A stretch of 26,307 nt of DNA from UMGS1696 sp964430105 (GTDB lineage Bacteria; Bacillota; Clostridia; Oscillospirales; CAG-272): positions 1-26,307 of the forward strand of contig CAYSEF010000025.1 in the NCBI GenBank assembly GCA_964430105.1, read 5' to 3'. How positions within the stretch are numbered: the first letter of the stretch is position 1; every line of letters begins with the position of its first letter. The translations under genes were made by a program, and so were the position numbers. The notes under the pieces are model-generated. The model saw nothing but the letters and a program-made list of their open reading frames with translations. It did no database searches and was not told the origin of the DNA. This document shows positions 8,184 to 15,944 of this stretch, one piece after another.

Positions 8184-9479
8184 TTATTTTTCAAATGTTG
8201 CAACTGCTTCTGTAAGCTGATTATCTTCCTCGTCAGTAATCTTATACACATTCTTAGAAAGAAGTGCTTCATCAAGCTCAACTTCCACGTCAGGAACTAT
8301 TCCGACACCGTGATAGTTATCAGAGAACGGAGGATTATACATACGATATGTCACAGACACTGCGCTATAGTCAGAAAGCGGAATTGTTGTCTGCATACAG
8401 CCTTTACCGTAGGTTGTTGTACCGACGATCTGTGCTTTATTATAATCTCTTACAGCAGATGTGAACAATTCAGCAGCACTGGCTGTACTTCCGTTTACAA
8501 GAACCGCCATTGGCATATCAAGCTCACTTGCTTCGGAAGAATATGTCTGAACTTCATTTCCGTCAGCATCGAATATTCTGATGATCGGACCTTCAGGAAG
8601 GATATAGTCAAGTATTGTTACGATAGAAGAAAGCTCTCCACCCGGATTATATCTTAAGTCAATGACAAGCTTTTCGCATCCCTGTGACTGAAGATTTTCA
8701 ACTGCTTCGACAAACTGTGTGGGAGTTTTTCCATCAAAACCGGAGATTTTTATAACGCCGACAGTATCGTCAAGGGCATAAACGTGTGACATTACAGTAA
8801 CCTCGGTTACAACTGCACGTTCAATAGCAAAATCAACGATTTCATCATACTTTTCGCCTCTTGCTACCTGGAATACAGCTATCGAACCAACTTCTCCACG
8901 CAATTTATTTATTGCCGGATAATAGCCGAGTTCGGCTACAGATTCTTTTTCATCACCAACAGTTACGATAAGGTCTCCCGGTTCAACTCCAGCTTCAAGA
9001 GCCGGTGAGTCAGGAACAACATTGATAACCTCGATCACCTGATAATCAGTATTATATATTACGTTAACGCCAATACCTGCAAGCTCACCTTCGAGGTCAC
9101 TCATAAATTCCTTAAAAGCAGCGGTATTATAGTAAGCGGCATAATCGTCACCAGTACCTGCAACATATCCTGCGATAGCTGAATCTATAAGCACATCGTC
9201 ATCAAGCTCACCGATATAAAGCTGACGGTAGATCGAATCAACCTCGCTCAGCTTTGTTGCAAGCTTTGCTACAAATTCCGAGCTTACTGCTATTCCATCT
9301 TCGTCGGAAGATTTATCAATCGACGGAACAGTATACAAGCTATCGACTGCATTTATTGTTTCGCCAAGATATTTTTCTTCAAACTTATTTTGCAGTACAA
9401 CATATGTCACCTGAAAGGTTGCAAGACAGCACAAAAGCACTGTCACAACTGTTGCACCGATTGAAATTTTCTTTCGCAT
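8184..9479 (-). CDS. S41 family C-terminal processing serine protease (CtpA/CtpB-like)
   Basis: This is a membrane-anchored periplasm-facing or extracellular protease. It has an N-terminal signal anchor (about 5-30), a PDZ domain (about 130-205, with PDSPALEAGVEPGDLI) that recognises substrate C-termini, and the S41 core. The Ser-Lys-Gln catalytic set is visible as Ser334 in NGSTASAAE, Lys359 in TYGKG and Gln363. I chose the ATG at 9479 because AAAGGAAA precedes it; an ATG 21 bases upstream has no such site. It follows the M23 peptidase gene by 81 bases. Ctp proteases often process or degrade cell-wall hydrolases, so its place after ftsE, ftsX and an M23 hydrolase suggests a role in controlling that hydrolase. 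That role is inferred. Confidence 0.93.
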   Translation of the reverse strand: MRKKISIGATVVTVLLCCLATFQVTYVVLQNKFEEKYLGETINAVDSLYTVPSIDKSSDEDGIAVSSEFVAKLATKLSEVDSIYRQLYIGELDDDVLIDSAIAGYVAGTGDDYAAYYNTAAFKEFMSDLEGELAGIGVNVIYNTDYQVIEVINVVPDSPALEAGVEPGDLIVTVGDEKESVAELGYYPAINKLRGEVGSIAVFQVARGEKYDEIVDFAIERAVVTEVTVMSHVYALDDTVGVIKISGFDGKTPTQFVEAVENLQSQGCEKLVIDLRYNPGGELSSIVTILDYILPEGPIIRIFDADGNEVQTYSSEASELDMPMAVLVNGSTASAAELFTSAVRDYNKAQIVGTTTYGKGCMQTTIPLSDYSAVSVTYRMYNPPFSDNYHGVGIVPDVEVELDEALLSKNVYKITDEEDNQLTEAVATFEK

Positions 9480-9560
9480 AATATTTCCTTTATTCCGCAT
9501 TGGGATATGGTTATTATATCGCAGTAGGTCTGCGAAATTGCTAAAATTTTGCCGTTATCA

Positions 9561-10733
9561 TCACGGGAATGTGAGATAATTACGTGGATTTACTACCGTA
9601 CCGTTTTCACGAACCTCAAAATGCAGGTGGTAACCGGATGTACTTCCTGTAAGTCCTACATATCCGAGAAGCTGTCCGGCTGAAACTGTATCTCCGGCTG
9701 AAACTGTACGTTCGGACATATGTGCATAAAGTGTGGAAATACCGCCACCATGGTCTACCAAAACATAGTTACCGTAGCTATAGTGATATTCGCTTTTCAG
9801 GACAGTTCCGGCATTATACGCATAGATATTGGTACCATTTGCGCAGGCAAGGTCTATACCAAGGTGATAATCCTGAACGCCAAAAAGATTACGCCATCCC
9901 TGCTCAGAGGAAACATAATAGGTAACGCCACCCTCAAGCGGCCATCCACCCGTACCACCTACATATTGCGACTGGCTTTTACGCTGCAATTCTGCAAGGT
10001 ATTCCTCAAGCTCTGCATTAATAGCTTCTTCAAGCTGCTTGTTATATGTGTACTCATTTGTCCACTTAACTTCATCTTTTTCAAGTGCAGAGATAAAATT
10101 GAGCTTTTCGTTATAGATTATTTGATTATCTCGTATAGCTTGTTCAAATGCTTCTACACGGCTTTGTTCTTTTTCTTCGTTTTCAATTAGATTTGCCTTT
10201 TCAGACTCAAGAAAAGCACGATTTTTTTCAAGATTTTTAATAATCTCACGGTCATACTTCATAATCGCAGTGACACGTTCCATTTTGGTGAGAAAATCGA
10301 CAAGGTCGGTTGCTCCGAGGATAAGCTCTATTTGATCAACGTCTTCTTCCTTATACTTTGCAACCATTCTGTTGAGGAATGCCTGTTCCTGCTTTTCGAT
10401 TTTTTCTTCTGTTTCTGCAATATTCTTCTTTTTATCTTCGATAGAAAGTTGGATTGCATCAAGCTGTTGTTCGGCAAAATTTTTCAGAGCTGTGTTATTC
10501 TCCATTACTCTGTCAAGTGCCGACATTTCTTCCCAAGCATTACTTTTATCGGAACGTATCTCACCGAGTTCAGCAAGTGCCTGTTGCTGTTTACGCTCAA
10601 GTGCAGCAAGCTGTTCTTCATAGGACTGTACTGTCGCATCTGTCAGACCGTTTCCGGCATAGATAGGCGAACCGACAGCAAGCACCGCAGTCAAACCGAG
10701 CGTAAATATTCGTTTTAATGCTTTATTTTTCAT
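9561..10733 (-). CDS. Coiled-coil M23 (LytM) peptidoglycan endopeptidase, EnvC/PcsB-type role
   Basis: The 390-residue exported protein has a signal peptide (1-26, ending YAG), a long coiled coil (about 33-255) and a C-terminal M23 domain (about 262-390). The zinc ligands are intact: His290 and Asp294 in HLGIDL, and the second His of HLHFE (371). His338 in LYAHMS and His369 are the expected catalytic residues. An active site is therefore present, unlike EnvC, which only activates amidases. GGAGGA lies 5 bases before the ATG. The gene lies 28 bases after ftsX. FtsEX complexes regulate coiled-coil hydrolases (EnvC, PcsB, CwlO, RipC), and adjacency here strongly suggests this is the partner. Confidence 0.93.
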   Translation of the reverse strand: MKNKALKRIFTLGLTAVLAVGSPIYAGNGLTDATVQSYEEQLAALERKQQQALAELGEIRSDKSNAWEEMSALDRVMENNTALKNFAEQQLDAIQLSIEDKKKNIAETEEKIEKQEQAFLNRMVAKYKEEDVDQIELILGATDLVDFLTKMERVTAIMKYDREIIKNLEKNRAFLESEKANLIENEEKEQSRVEAFEQAIRDNQIIYNEKLNFISALEKDEVKWTNEYTYNKQLEEAINAELEEYLAELQRKSQSQYVGGTGGWPLEGGVTYYVSSEQGWRNLFGVQDYHLGIDLACANGTNIYAYNAGTVLKSEYHYSYGNYVLVDHGGGISTLYAHMSERTVSAGDTVSAGQLLGYVGLTGSTSGYHLHFEVRENGTVVNPRNYLTFP

Positions 10734-10762
10734 TTAGTTCCTCCGACCATTCTCGAAGTTTA

Positions 10763-11644
10763 TTACTGCTTCAAATATTTACCAAGCGAGAGCGAGCTTC
10801 CGATGATACCGAGCACAATACCGAGAGCAACGAAGCCCCACATTACGATATTGCTTATATCGGCAAACTGAATGAACGAGATCATTTGGAGATCTGTTGC
10901 GACCATTGTTTCGATGTATTTATAGATATACCATTCTACAAAATACGCACAAATCGACGCAAACGCACCAATAAAAATGCCCTCAAATACGAACGGCAAG
11001 GATATAAACCAACCTGTTGCACCGACATATCGCATGATGCTTATTTCATTTCTACGCGAGAATACAGACAGCTTAATCGTATTGATAATAATGAAGACGC
11101 TTACAACCGCAAGTATTGCAAGGAACCAAACAAACACAAGCATGATACCGCTTTTGAAGTTTTCAATCGTTGTAGCAAGGTCAAGACGGTTATTTATATC
11201 TGTGATACCGTCGATCAATGTAAGCTGATAGTCAAGCTCAGGTACTTTTTCGGTATCAATGTAGGTTATCTTATATGAATCGGGCAATGGATTCTGTTCT
11301 TCAGAAACGTCACCGTATGTTTCATAATCCTCGGCTTTCATCTCAGCAAGGCCCTGCTCTTTTGTAATAAGCTCTATATTTTCAACATTATCAAGCTTCG
11401 AGAGCTGTTCGCCGATAGCCGCTACTTCTTCATCTGTAGCTTCGGAATCACAGAACACCACGATTTCTTTCATAAGACCGAACTGCTCAAGATTCACGTT
11501 AATATTTGCAACAAGAAGCGTAAATCCACCGATTACCACAAGCAAGCTCATCAGCACAGCAACAGACGCAAATGTCATTACGCCATTACGCCAAAGTCCT
11601 GAGAGTGCCTGACTTATGAAGTAAAATATGTTATATCTTTTCAC
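10763..11644 (-). CDS. ftsX: Cell division ABC permease FtsX
   Basis: The 293-residue membrane protein has the FtsX layout: a short cytoplasmic N-terminus (RYNIFYFISQALSGLWRNGVM, typical of the family), a first membrane helix (about 21-45), an extracellular domain (about 46-165) and three C-terminal membrane helices (about 170-290). The extracellular domain is the part that usually contacts a peptidoglycan hydrolase. The start codon is GTG at 11642-11644, overlapping the ftsE stop as GTGA, with GGAGGTGA upstream. This is tight translational coupling with its ATPase. The hydrolase gene follows after 28 bases. Confidence 0.95.
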   Translation of the reverse strand: MKRYNIFYFISQALSGLWRNGVMTFASVAVLMSLLVVIGGFTLLVANINVNLEQFGLMKEIVVFCDSEATDEEVAAIGEQLSKLDNVENIELITKEQGLAEMKAEDYETYGDVSEEQNPLPDSYKITYIDTEKVPELDYQLTLIDGITDINNRLDLATTIENFKSGIMLVFVWFLAILAVVSVFIIINTIKLSVFSRRNEISIMRYVGATGWFISLPFVFEGIFIGAFASICAYFVEWYIYKYIETMVATDLQMISFIQFADISNIVMWGFVALGIVLGIIGSSLSLGKYLKQ

Positions 11645-12573
11645 TCTTTGTCACCTCCGAGATTGTTTGAGGGTCTTTTCTGCTGTCTCGGCTGTTGAGC
11701 ACCCTGTTGTCCGTTTGCCGGTCTGCGATTGAGAGGTCTGCGATTTTGAGCCATCTGTTCTCTCTGTGCAGGATTTTTGCGAGGCATTTCCGCTGTATTT
11801 TGATTTGATGAAATTGGTTCTCCGAGAGAATTTACTATCACCTTTTCAGGAATTTTAACAGCTGATTCTTCTTCGTTCTCATCGCCCTCGGAAGCTTCAG
11901 CAAACATACCGCCCACACGGTCCTCGACGATATAACCATCCTTTAAGCTGACAACACGCTGTTTATAGTAGTCCACAAGATTCTTTTCATGTGTTACAAC
12001 AATAACAGTCTTACCAAGCTTATTTATCTTAACAAGAAGACTCATTATCTCAAGTGACATTTTGGGGTCTATATTACCCGTCGGCTCGTCTGCGATGATG
12101 ACCTTCGGATTATTTGCGAGTGCTCTTGCAAGTGCGACTCTCTGCTGTTCACCACCGGAAATCTCATTCGGGAATGAATCCTGTTTACCGGAAAGATTTA
12201 CAGTATTAAGGATTGCAGGTACTCGACGCTTTATCTTCTTTTTCGGTGTTCCGACTACTTCCATTGCAAAAGCTACATTTTCGTAAACTGTTTTCTTTGG
12301 AAACAGGCGGAAATCCTGGAACACTACGCCAAGCTCACGTCTATAATACGGAACCCTAAAATTCGACATATTTGCAAGGTCGTAATCTCCGACGATCAAT
12401 TTTCCGGAGCTGATTTTTTCCTCACGCAGAAGCAACTTCATAAGCGTAGTTTTACCGGCACCCGAGTGACCGACGATGAAGACAAATTCACCCTCGTCGA
12501 TATGCAAATTCACGCCCTTTAGAGCCATCGTCCCGTTCGGATAGGCTTTTTTTACATTAACAAAATCAATCAT
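11641..12573 (-). CDS. ftsE: Cell division ATPase FtsE with a long C-terminal tail
   Basis: FtsE is the cytoplasmic ATPase of the FtsEX complex that controls wall hydrolysis at division or elongation. Walker A GHSGAGKT (35-42), signature ISGGE (138-142), Walker B IIADE (Asp162, Glu163) and the switch His195 are all intact. The ATPase core ends near residue 220, close to the whole length of typical FtsE proteins (about 225-230). A further 90 residues follow: an acidic stretch (EGDENEEES), then a Pro/Gln/Arg/Asn-rich basic tail (NRRPLNRRPANGQQ). The tail looks disordered. GAAAGG lies 6 bases before the ATG. The gene heads the ftsE-ftsX-M23-S41 run; I could not identify a confident promoter in the 263 bases upstream. 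Confidence 0.95.
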   Translation of the reverse strand: MIDFVNVKKAYPNGTMALKGVNLHIDEGEFVFIVGHSGAGKTTLMKLLLREEKISSGKLIVGDYDLANMSNFRVPYYRRELGVVFQDFRLFPKKTVYENVAFAMEVVGTPKKKIKRRVPAILNTVNLSGKQDSFPNEISGGEQQRVALARALANNPKVIIADEPTGNIDPKMSLEIMSLLVKINKLGKTVIVVTHEKNLVDYYKQRVVSLKDGYIVEDRVGGMFAEASEGDENEEESAVKIPEKVIVNSLGEPISSNQNTAEMPRKNPAQREQMAQNRRPLNRRPANGQQGAQQPRQQKRPSNNLGGDKE

Positions 12574-12745
12574 TATGGACCTTTCTTTTCGCTTTCATTG
12601 AAATGTGCTAACTGTACAAAAAATGAAAGGAGAGGCTAAATCGTATACGCTTTGCACAGGCAAACGAGAATATAACGCCCGCGCTTGCAGATTTACGACA
12701 ATAATTTGTAACACTTTTTGTATTATTTTTGGATATAATATGACT

Positions 12746-12818
12746 AAAAACGCCGTAAAACAGTGCAGGGACGTAACGCCTTATCAGCGCACTGTCCCTG
12801 TAGAATCTATGCGTTTTT
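12746..12818 (-). terminator. Complex terminator after the PucR-type regulator
   Basis: Outer arms AAAAACGC (12746-12753) and GCGTTTTT (12811-12818) give the A-rich/U-rich layout of an intrinsic terminator usable in both directions. Inside, CAGGGAC (12766-12772) pairs with GTCCCTG (12794-12800). CAGTGC (12761-12766) could instead pair with GCACTG (12789-12794). The two inner pairings are in pseudoknot order and share a base at each junction. The element lies 19 bases after the regulator's stop codon. Confidence 0.6.
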
Positions 12819-12836
12819 ATCTATCAACACCCGACA

Positions 12837-13922
12837 TTAATACTTAACAGGCTTTGTGGTAAGATATCTCTTTACCATGAGTGCAACCTTGAAGGTAATA
12901 GCATGGTCAAATTCACGCAAATCAAGGCCTGTAAGCTTACGGATCTTTTCAAGTCTGTACACGAGAGTATTTCTGTGAACATAGAGCTTTCTGGAGGTTT
13001 CAGAAACGTTAAGGTTATTCTCGAAGAAGCACTGAATTGTCATAAGAGTTTCCTTATCAAGCGAATCGAGAGAGCCGTTCTTGAAAACTTCCTGAAGGAA
13101 CATTTCGCAAAGAGTTGTCGGAAGCTGATATATCAGACGACCGATTCCGAGGTTTTCGTAGCTGATGATATTCTTTTCTGTATCGAATACCTTACCAACT
13201 TCAAAAGCAACCTGAGCTTCCTTATAAGAACGTGCAAGATCCTTGATATTATCTACAACTGTACCGATACCAATCGAAACCTTAACATAGAATTCGGTAT
13301 TGAGAGTATCTGCGATACTCTTTGCAATTTTTTCGATTTCGCGAATATCAGTGTTAGGCTTAACCTCTTTAACGAGAACGATATCCTGCTCACCTGTTGC
13401 GATAACATAATCCTTATTCTTATCCGGGAAGATATTCTGAACCATATCAAACGAAAGAACGTCTGACTTAGAGTTGAATTTGATAAGGAAAACCACACGA
13501 CTTTCTTCTGCGTTAAAGCGAAGCTCTTTAGATTTGATATAGATATCGCTCGGGAGAATGTTATCGAGGATTATATTCTTAATAAAGGAATTCTTATCAT
13601 ATTTTTCATCATACAGATTCTTGATATTGGAGAGTGAAACTGCAAGTATAGTTGCGATCTTTTCGGCATACTTGTCCTCACCTTCGATGAAAACAATATA
13701 TTCCCACTTAGAACCTGTACCTATCGGTTTATAGGTATAACCACCGGATGTGATAGCTTCAGAGGTATAAGCGAGTTCGTCGCGGACACCCTGTCTCATC
13801 TCACCGATTTTTACGAGTTCACTGCAAGCGATGATAACGCCATTATCGTCGATAACGCCGATCACACGGTCTACAGCATCTCTCATTTGATGAATTATTC
13901 CCTGAAACAGACGATTTGACAT
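12837..13922 (-). CDS. PucR/CdaR-type transcriptional regulator
   Basis: The 361-residue protein has a C-terminal helix-turn-helix of the PucR family (about 305-355), with the characteristic LNVSETSRKLYVHRNTLVYRLEKIRKLTG. A central GGDEF-like/CdaR region (about 130-270, VVFLIKF to FEVGKVF) precedes it. The first 110 residues contain a small sensory-looking domain (VIGVIDDNGVIIACSE). Members regulate use of purines, sugar diacids and amino acids, usually as activators of adjacent genes. Here the neighbours are ftsE and an unknown membrane protein, so the target is not obvious. GGAAGGGG lies 6-7 bases before the ATG. It has its own probable promoter and terminator, so it is likely monocistronic. 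Confidence 0.88.
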   Translation of the reverse strand: MSNRLFQGIIHQMRDAVDRVIGVIDDNGVIIACSELVKIGEMRQGVRDELAYTSEAITSGGYTYKPIGTGSKWEYIVFIEGEDKYAEKIATILAVSLSNIKNLYDEKYDKNSFIKNIILDNILPSDIYIKSKELRFNAEESRVVFLIKFNSKSDVLSFDMVQNIFPDKNKDYVIATGEQDIVLVKEVKPNTDIREIEKIAKSIADTLNTEFYVKVSIGIGTVVDNIKDLARSYKEAQVAFEVGKVFDTEKNIISYENLGIGRLIYQLPTTLCEMFLQEVFKNGSLDSLDKETLMTIQCFFENNLNVSETSRKLYVHRNTLVYRLEKIRKLTGLDLREFDHAITFKVALMVKRYLTTKPVKY

Positions 13923-13985
13923 AATGCTGCCCCTTCCATTATATTGATTTACAATAAAATAATTACGTTGTTGATACTACACTAT

Positions 13986-14014
13986 ATTTTACATGATATT
14001 TTGTAATTTTTCAA
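13986..14014 (-). promoter_or_regulatory. Probable promoter of the PucR-type regulator
   Basis: On the minus strand, TTGAAA (14009-14014) and TAAAAT (13986-13991) are 17 bases apart. A perfect inverted repeat, GAAAAATA/TATTTTTC (14018-14034), lies 3 bases upstream of the -35 box and could be a regulator site, although AT-rich DNA yields such repeats by chance. Confidence 0.55.
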
Positions 14015-14171
14015 TAGGAAAAATAGTATTTTTCATAGAATTCGCAACTTTTTTTTGCAAATCATCATATTTTATGCCGAACAAATAGCTTATTAAGTAT
14101 TTTTTTGCATCAATTTGACAATTCATATCGCCGAAAAATCAGAAAACTGCAATAAATCAAGATAAGCAAAT

Positions 14172-14205
14172 GGCTTGATATCCTAAAAAAGCAAGGTATC
14201 AAGCC
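14172..14205 (-). terminator. Hairpin after the four-helix membrane protein gene
   Basis: GGCTTGATA (14172-14180) and TATCAAGCC (14197-14205) form a perfect 9-bp stem, extended inwards by CCT/AGG past a one-base bulge. It begins 19 bases after the stop codon. The T tract that follows on the minus strand is weak (ATTTGCTTAT), so termination efficiency is uncertain. A second ATCAAG copy at about 14158 could compete for one arm. Confidence 0.6.
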
Positions 14206-14224
14206 GGTCTGTTTATACTTTGGA

Positions 14225-14683
14225 TTATTTCTTGTAGAGGATTACGGTATAAATATAATACACCGCAAAGAGCACGCTTACTATCACCGTCATTGTATAG
14301 AAAAGGAACGGAGAAGTTGTAAATCTATCGAAGAACAGAGAAGTTACTGTAAGATAAAGAGTAACTGCTGTTATCATTGCAGGGGTCACATAATGTGCAG
14401 ATGTATCAATAAATTTTCTTTGTGCTACAACAAGATAAGCAAGAGAAAGAACAAGAAGTACACCACAAACTATAGTAACAGGGGTCTGAATAGTGCTATG
14501 GAATACCCACTGACGCATCGCCTCGGAATTGATATAGTTATAAATAGATGAAACGACAATGTCTGTAAGAATTATAGCAAGGATACGAACAACGACTATC
14601 TCAATGGCTTTCGCTTTACTGAGAGACATCATTTTATTACCTGTGTTGACTGTACCCACATTTTTTGATTTTGCCATGTTCAT
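14225..14683 (-). CDS. Four-helix membrane protein of unknown function
   Basis: The 152-residue protein begins with a short basic, polar cytoplasmic tail (about 1-22). Four predicted membrane helices follow at about 25-48, 66-87, 99-119 and 126-150, with very short loops. No cysteine pairs, nucleotide-binding or transporter motif is visible. It ends in KK, consistent with a cytoplasmic C-terminus. GAGGAG lies 11 bases before the ATG at 14683; the internal ATG two codons later is a less likely start. It follows rsmE by 84 bases and probably shares its promoter, but nothing in the protein suggests a link to rRNA methylation. Confidence 0.8.
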   Translation of the reverse strand: MNMAKSKNVGTVNTGNKMMSLSKAKAIEIVVVRILAIILTDIVVSSIYNYINSEAMRQWVFHSTIQTPVTIVCGVLLVLSLAYLVVAQRKFIDTSAHYVTPAMITAVTLYLTVTSLFFDRFTTSPFLFYTMTVIVSVLFAVYYIYTVILYKK

Positions 14684-14768
14684 TTCACGATAAGCTCCTC
14701 AAAAGAAGCTTTCTCCTTTCTGATTCAGAAAAAATCTGTTTGGGATCATTGATTCTATGTAAAAATTA

Positions 14769-15512
14769 TTAAAGCTCGTATTCATAAGCCATGCAGGAAA
14801 GAACAAAAGGTGCCGCAGTTTCAGTTCGCAATATTCTTCGTCCCAATCCGGTCATATTCAAGCCATTCTCACGCGCAAACTCAGCTTCTTCATCCGAATA
14901 TCCACCTTCCGGCCCTATAAGGACAGAAACAGTTTTAGGCTCGGCAACGTCTTTACAGATTGCGGGCAAAGGCTTTGTTCCTTCACCTTCGTAGCAAAAC
15001 AGCGGAAGATCACTTTCAGCCGCTAATTTTACAGCTTCCATAAACGGTATTGGATTTTGAACCTTTGGAATGACTGCCCTTCCGCACTGCTTTGCAGCTT
15101 CATAAGCTATTCTCTGCCATCTTTCGACTTTTTTGCCGTATTCCGATGGAGTCAGCTTCACAGTGCATCGTGAACAGATCACGGGAACAATTTCAGCCAC
15201 ACCAAGCTCAGTAGATTTCTGCAAGACAGTATCGAATCTGTCTCCTTTTACAAGTGCTTGAAAAACAACAGCTTTATACGGAGGCTCATTCTGTGACTGC
15301 ATCGATGATACTACATCGAGAAGCACTGTCTGCCCCGTCTGTCTGACAACTGTTTCATATTCACATCCAGTTTCATCGCAAGCTGTAACGTGCTCACCGG
15401 GCTTCATTCGCAGGACTCGCGAAATATGGTTCGCATCATCTCCGCATATTGTTATCACTGTACCGTTTTCTAAGGTTTCTATATTCTCTGCGGTAACAAA
15501 AAATCTCGGCAT
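14769..15512 (-). CDS. rsmE: 16S rRNA m3U1498 methyltransferase RsmE
   Basis: RsmE methylates N3 of U1498 in 16S rRNA of the assembled 30S subunit, using S-adenosylmethionine. The 247-residue length is typical. An N-terminal PUA-like domain (MPRFFV... to about 75) binds RNA. The C-terminal SPOUT domain shows the knot motifs: LVKGDRFDTVLQKSTELGV, WQRIAYEAAKQCGR, LIGPEGGYSDEE and LGRRILRTETAAP. These are strongly diagnostic. GGAGAT lies just upstream of the ATG. A near-perfect promoter lies 75 bases further on, divergent from uraA. A gene for PrmA often precedes rsmE in Firmicutes but is absent here. Confidence 0.96.
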   Translation of the reverse strand: MPRFFVTAENIETLENGTVITICGDDANHISRVLRMKPGEHVTACDETGCEYETVVRQTGQTVLLDVVSSMQSQNEPPYKAVVFQALVKGDRFDTVLQKSTELGVAEIVPVICSRCTVKLTPSEYGKKVERWQRIAYEAAKQCGRAVIPKVQNPIPFMEAVKLAAESDLPLFCYEGEGTKPLPAICKDVAEPKTVSVLIGPEGGYSDEEAEFARENGLNMTGLGRRILRTETAAPFVLSCMAYEYEL

Positions 15513-15586
15513 ATCAGCTCATCTCCGCTTAAAAACAAACATTTCCCAATTATGGGCGCAAAAATGCCAATGTCACATACTGATAT

Positions 15587-15615
15587 ATTATACACTATAA
15601 ACTTTGATTTGTCAA
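15587..15615 (-). promoter_or_regulatory. Consensus sigma-A promoter for rsmE
   Basis: On the minus strand, TTGACA (15610-15615) and TATAAT (15587-15592) are both exact matches and 17 bases apart. Transcription should start near 15580, giving a leader of about 68 bases. Confidence 0.88.
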
Positions 15616-15820
15616 ACAGTTTTCTTCATTTTCCGTCGTGAAATGCAAATTTTTCTCGAAAAAGACAAATTATTCTATTACTCAGCAATAAATTTAGAGA
15701 ATATTTCAAATATTTTACGGTTTCACTATCCAATCGTCTCTTGATTTTGACCTTTATTTCGACAAAACTTATTTGAAATCGCACTATCACACGATAATAT
15801 AAACTTTTTGTGTAATTTTT

Positions 15821-15837
15821 GTGACTAAAAATGTCAC
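15821..15837. promoter_or_regulatory. Inverted repeat just upstream of the uraA -35 box
   Basis: GTGAC (15821-15825) and GTCAC (15833-15837) are separated by 7 bases. The element ends 6 bases before the -35 box of uraA, where an activator or repressor dimer could bind. No known operator is matched with confidence. Confidence 0.4.
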
Positions 15838-15843
15838 TAAGTG

Positions 15844-15872
15844 TTGACAAGGTTTTACGCCCGTGATATACT
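15844..15872 (+). promoter_or_regulatory. Consensus promoter of uraA
   Basis: TTGACA (15844-15849) and TATACT (15867-15872) are 17 bases apart. Transcription should begin near 15879. The leader of about 65 bases contains a small GAAC/GTTC hairpin (15879-15892) and a CGGAGGA ribosome binding site. Confidence 0.88.
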
Positions 15873-15944
15873 AAAACGAACTCGCTTGTTCTTGGCTTTA
15901 TTAAGTCGGATACGGGTATTATCACAAAAAAATCGGAGGATGTC

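Larger units (their letters stand above)
13923..14224. other. Intergenic region of 302 bases
   Basis: This AT-rich gap holds the regulator's ribosome binding site and probable promoter on the right-to-left strand, an inverted repeat at 14018-14034, and a terminator-like hairpin at 14172-14205. Between about 14035 and 14170 I see only AT-rich sequence with T runs, and no credible reading frame or RNA gene. Confidence 0.6.
15513..15944. other. Divergent intergenic region between rsmE and uraA
   Basis: This 432-base gap holds the rsmE promoter (15587-15615, minus), the uraA promoter (15844-15872, plus), an inverted repeat at 15821-15837, and a weaker plus-strand promoter-like pair (TTGAAA at 15773-15778, 16 bases, TAATAT at 15795-15800). 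Roughly 15620-15770 is AT-rich with nothing recognisable. I see no purine riboswitch and no PyrR-type leader in front of uraA. Confidence 0.6.

Noticed and set aside
9490..9545. Internal promoter for the S41 protease gene
   Set aside because: A good TATAAT occurs on the minus strand, but no acceptable -35 box lies 16-18 bases upstream, and a CGCAG/CTGCG hairpin fills the spacer.
10718..11278. Plus-strand open frame of 186 codons
   Set aside because: It is antisense to ftsX, with no ribosome binding site.
12903..13466. Plus-strand open frame of 187 codons
   Set aside because: It lies antisense within the PucR-type regulator and has no family features.
15500..15944. Purine riboswitch or PyrR leader before uraA
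   Set aside because: I could not find the conserved loop sequences of either, and the leader after the mapped promoter is only about 65 bases.
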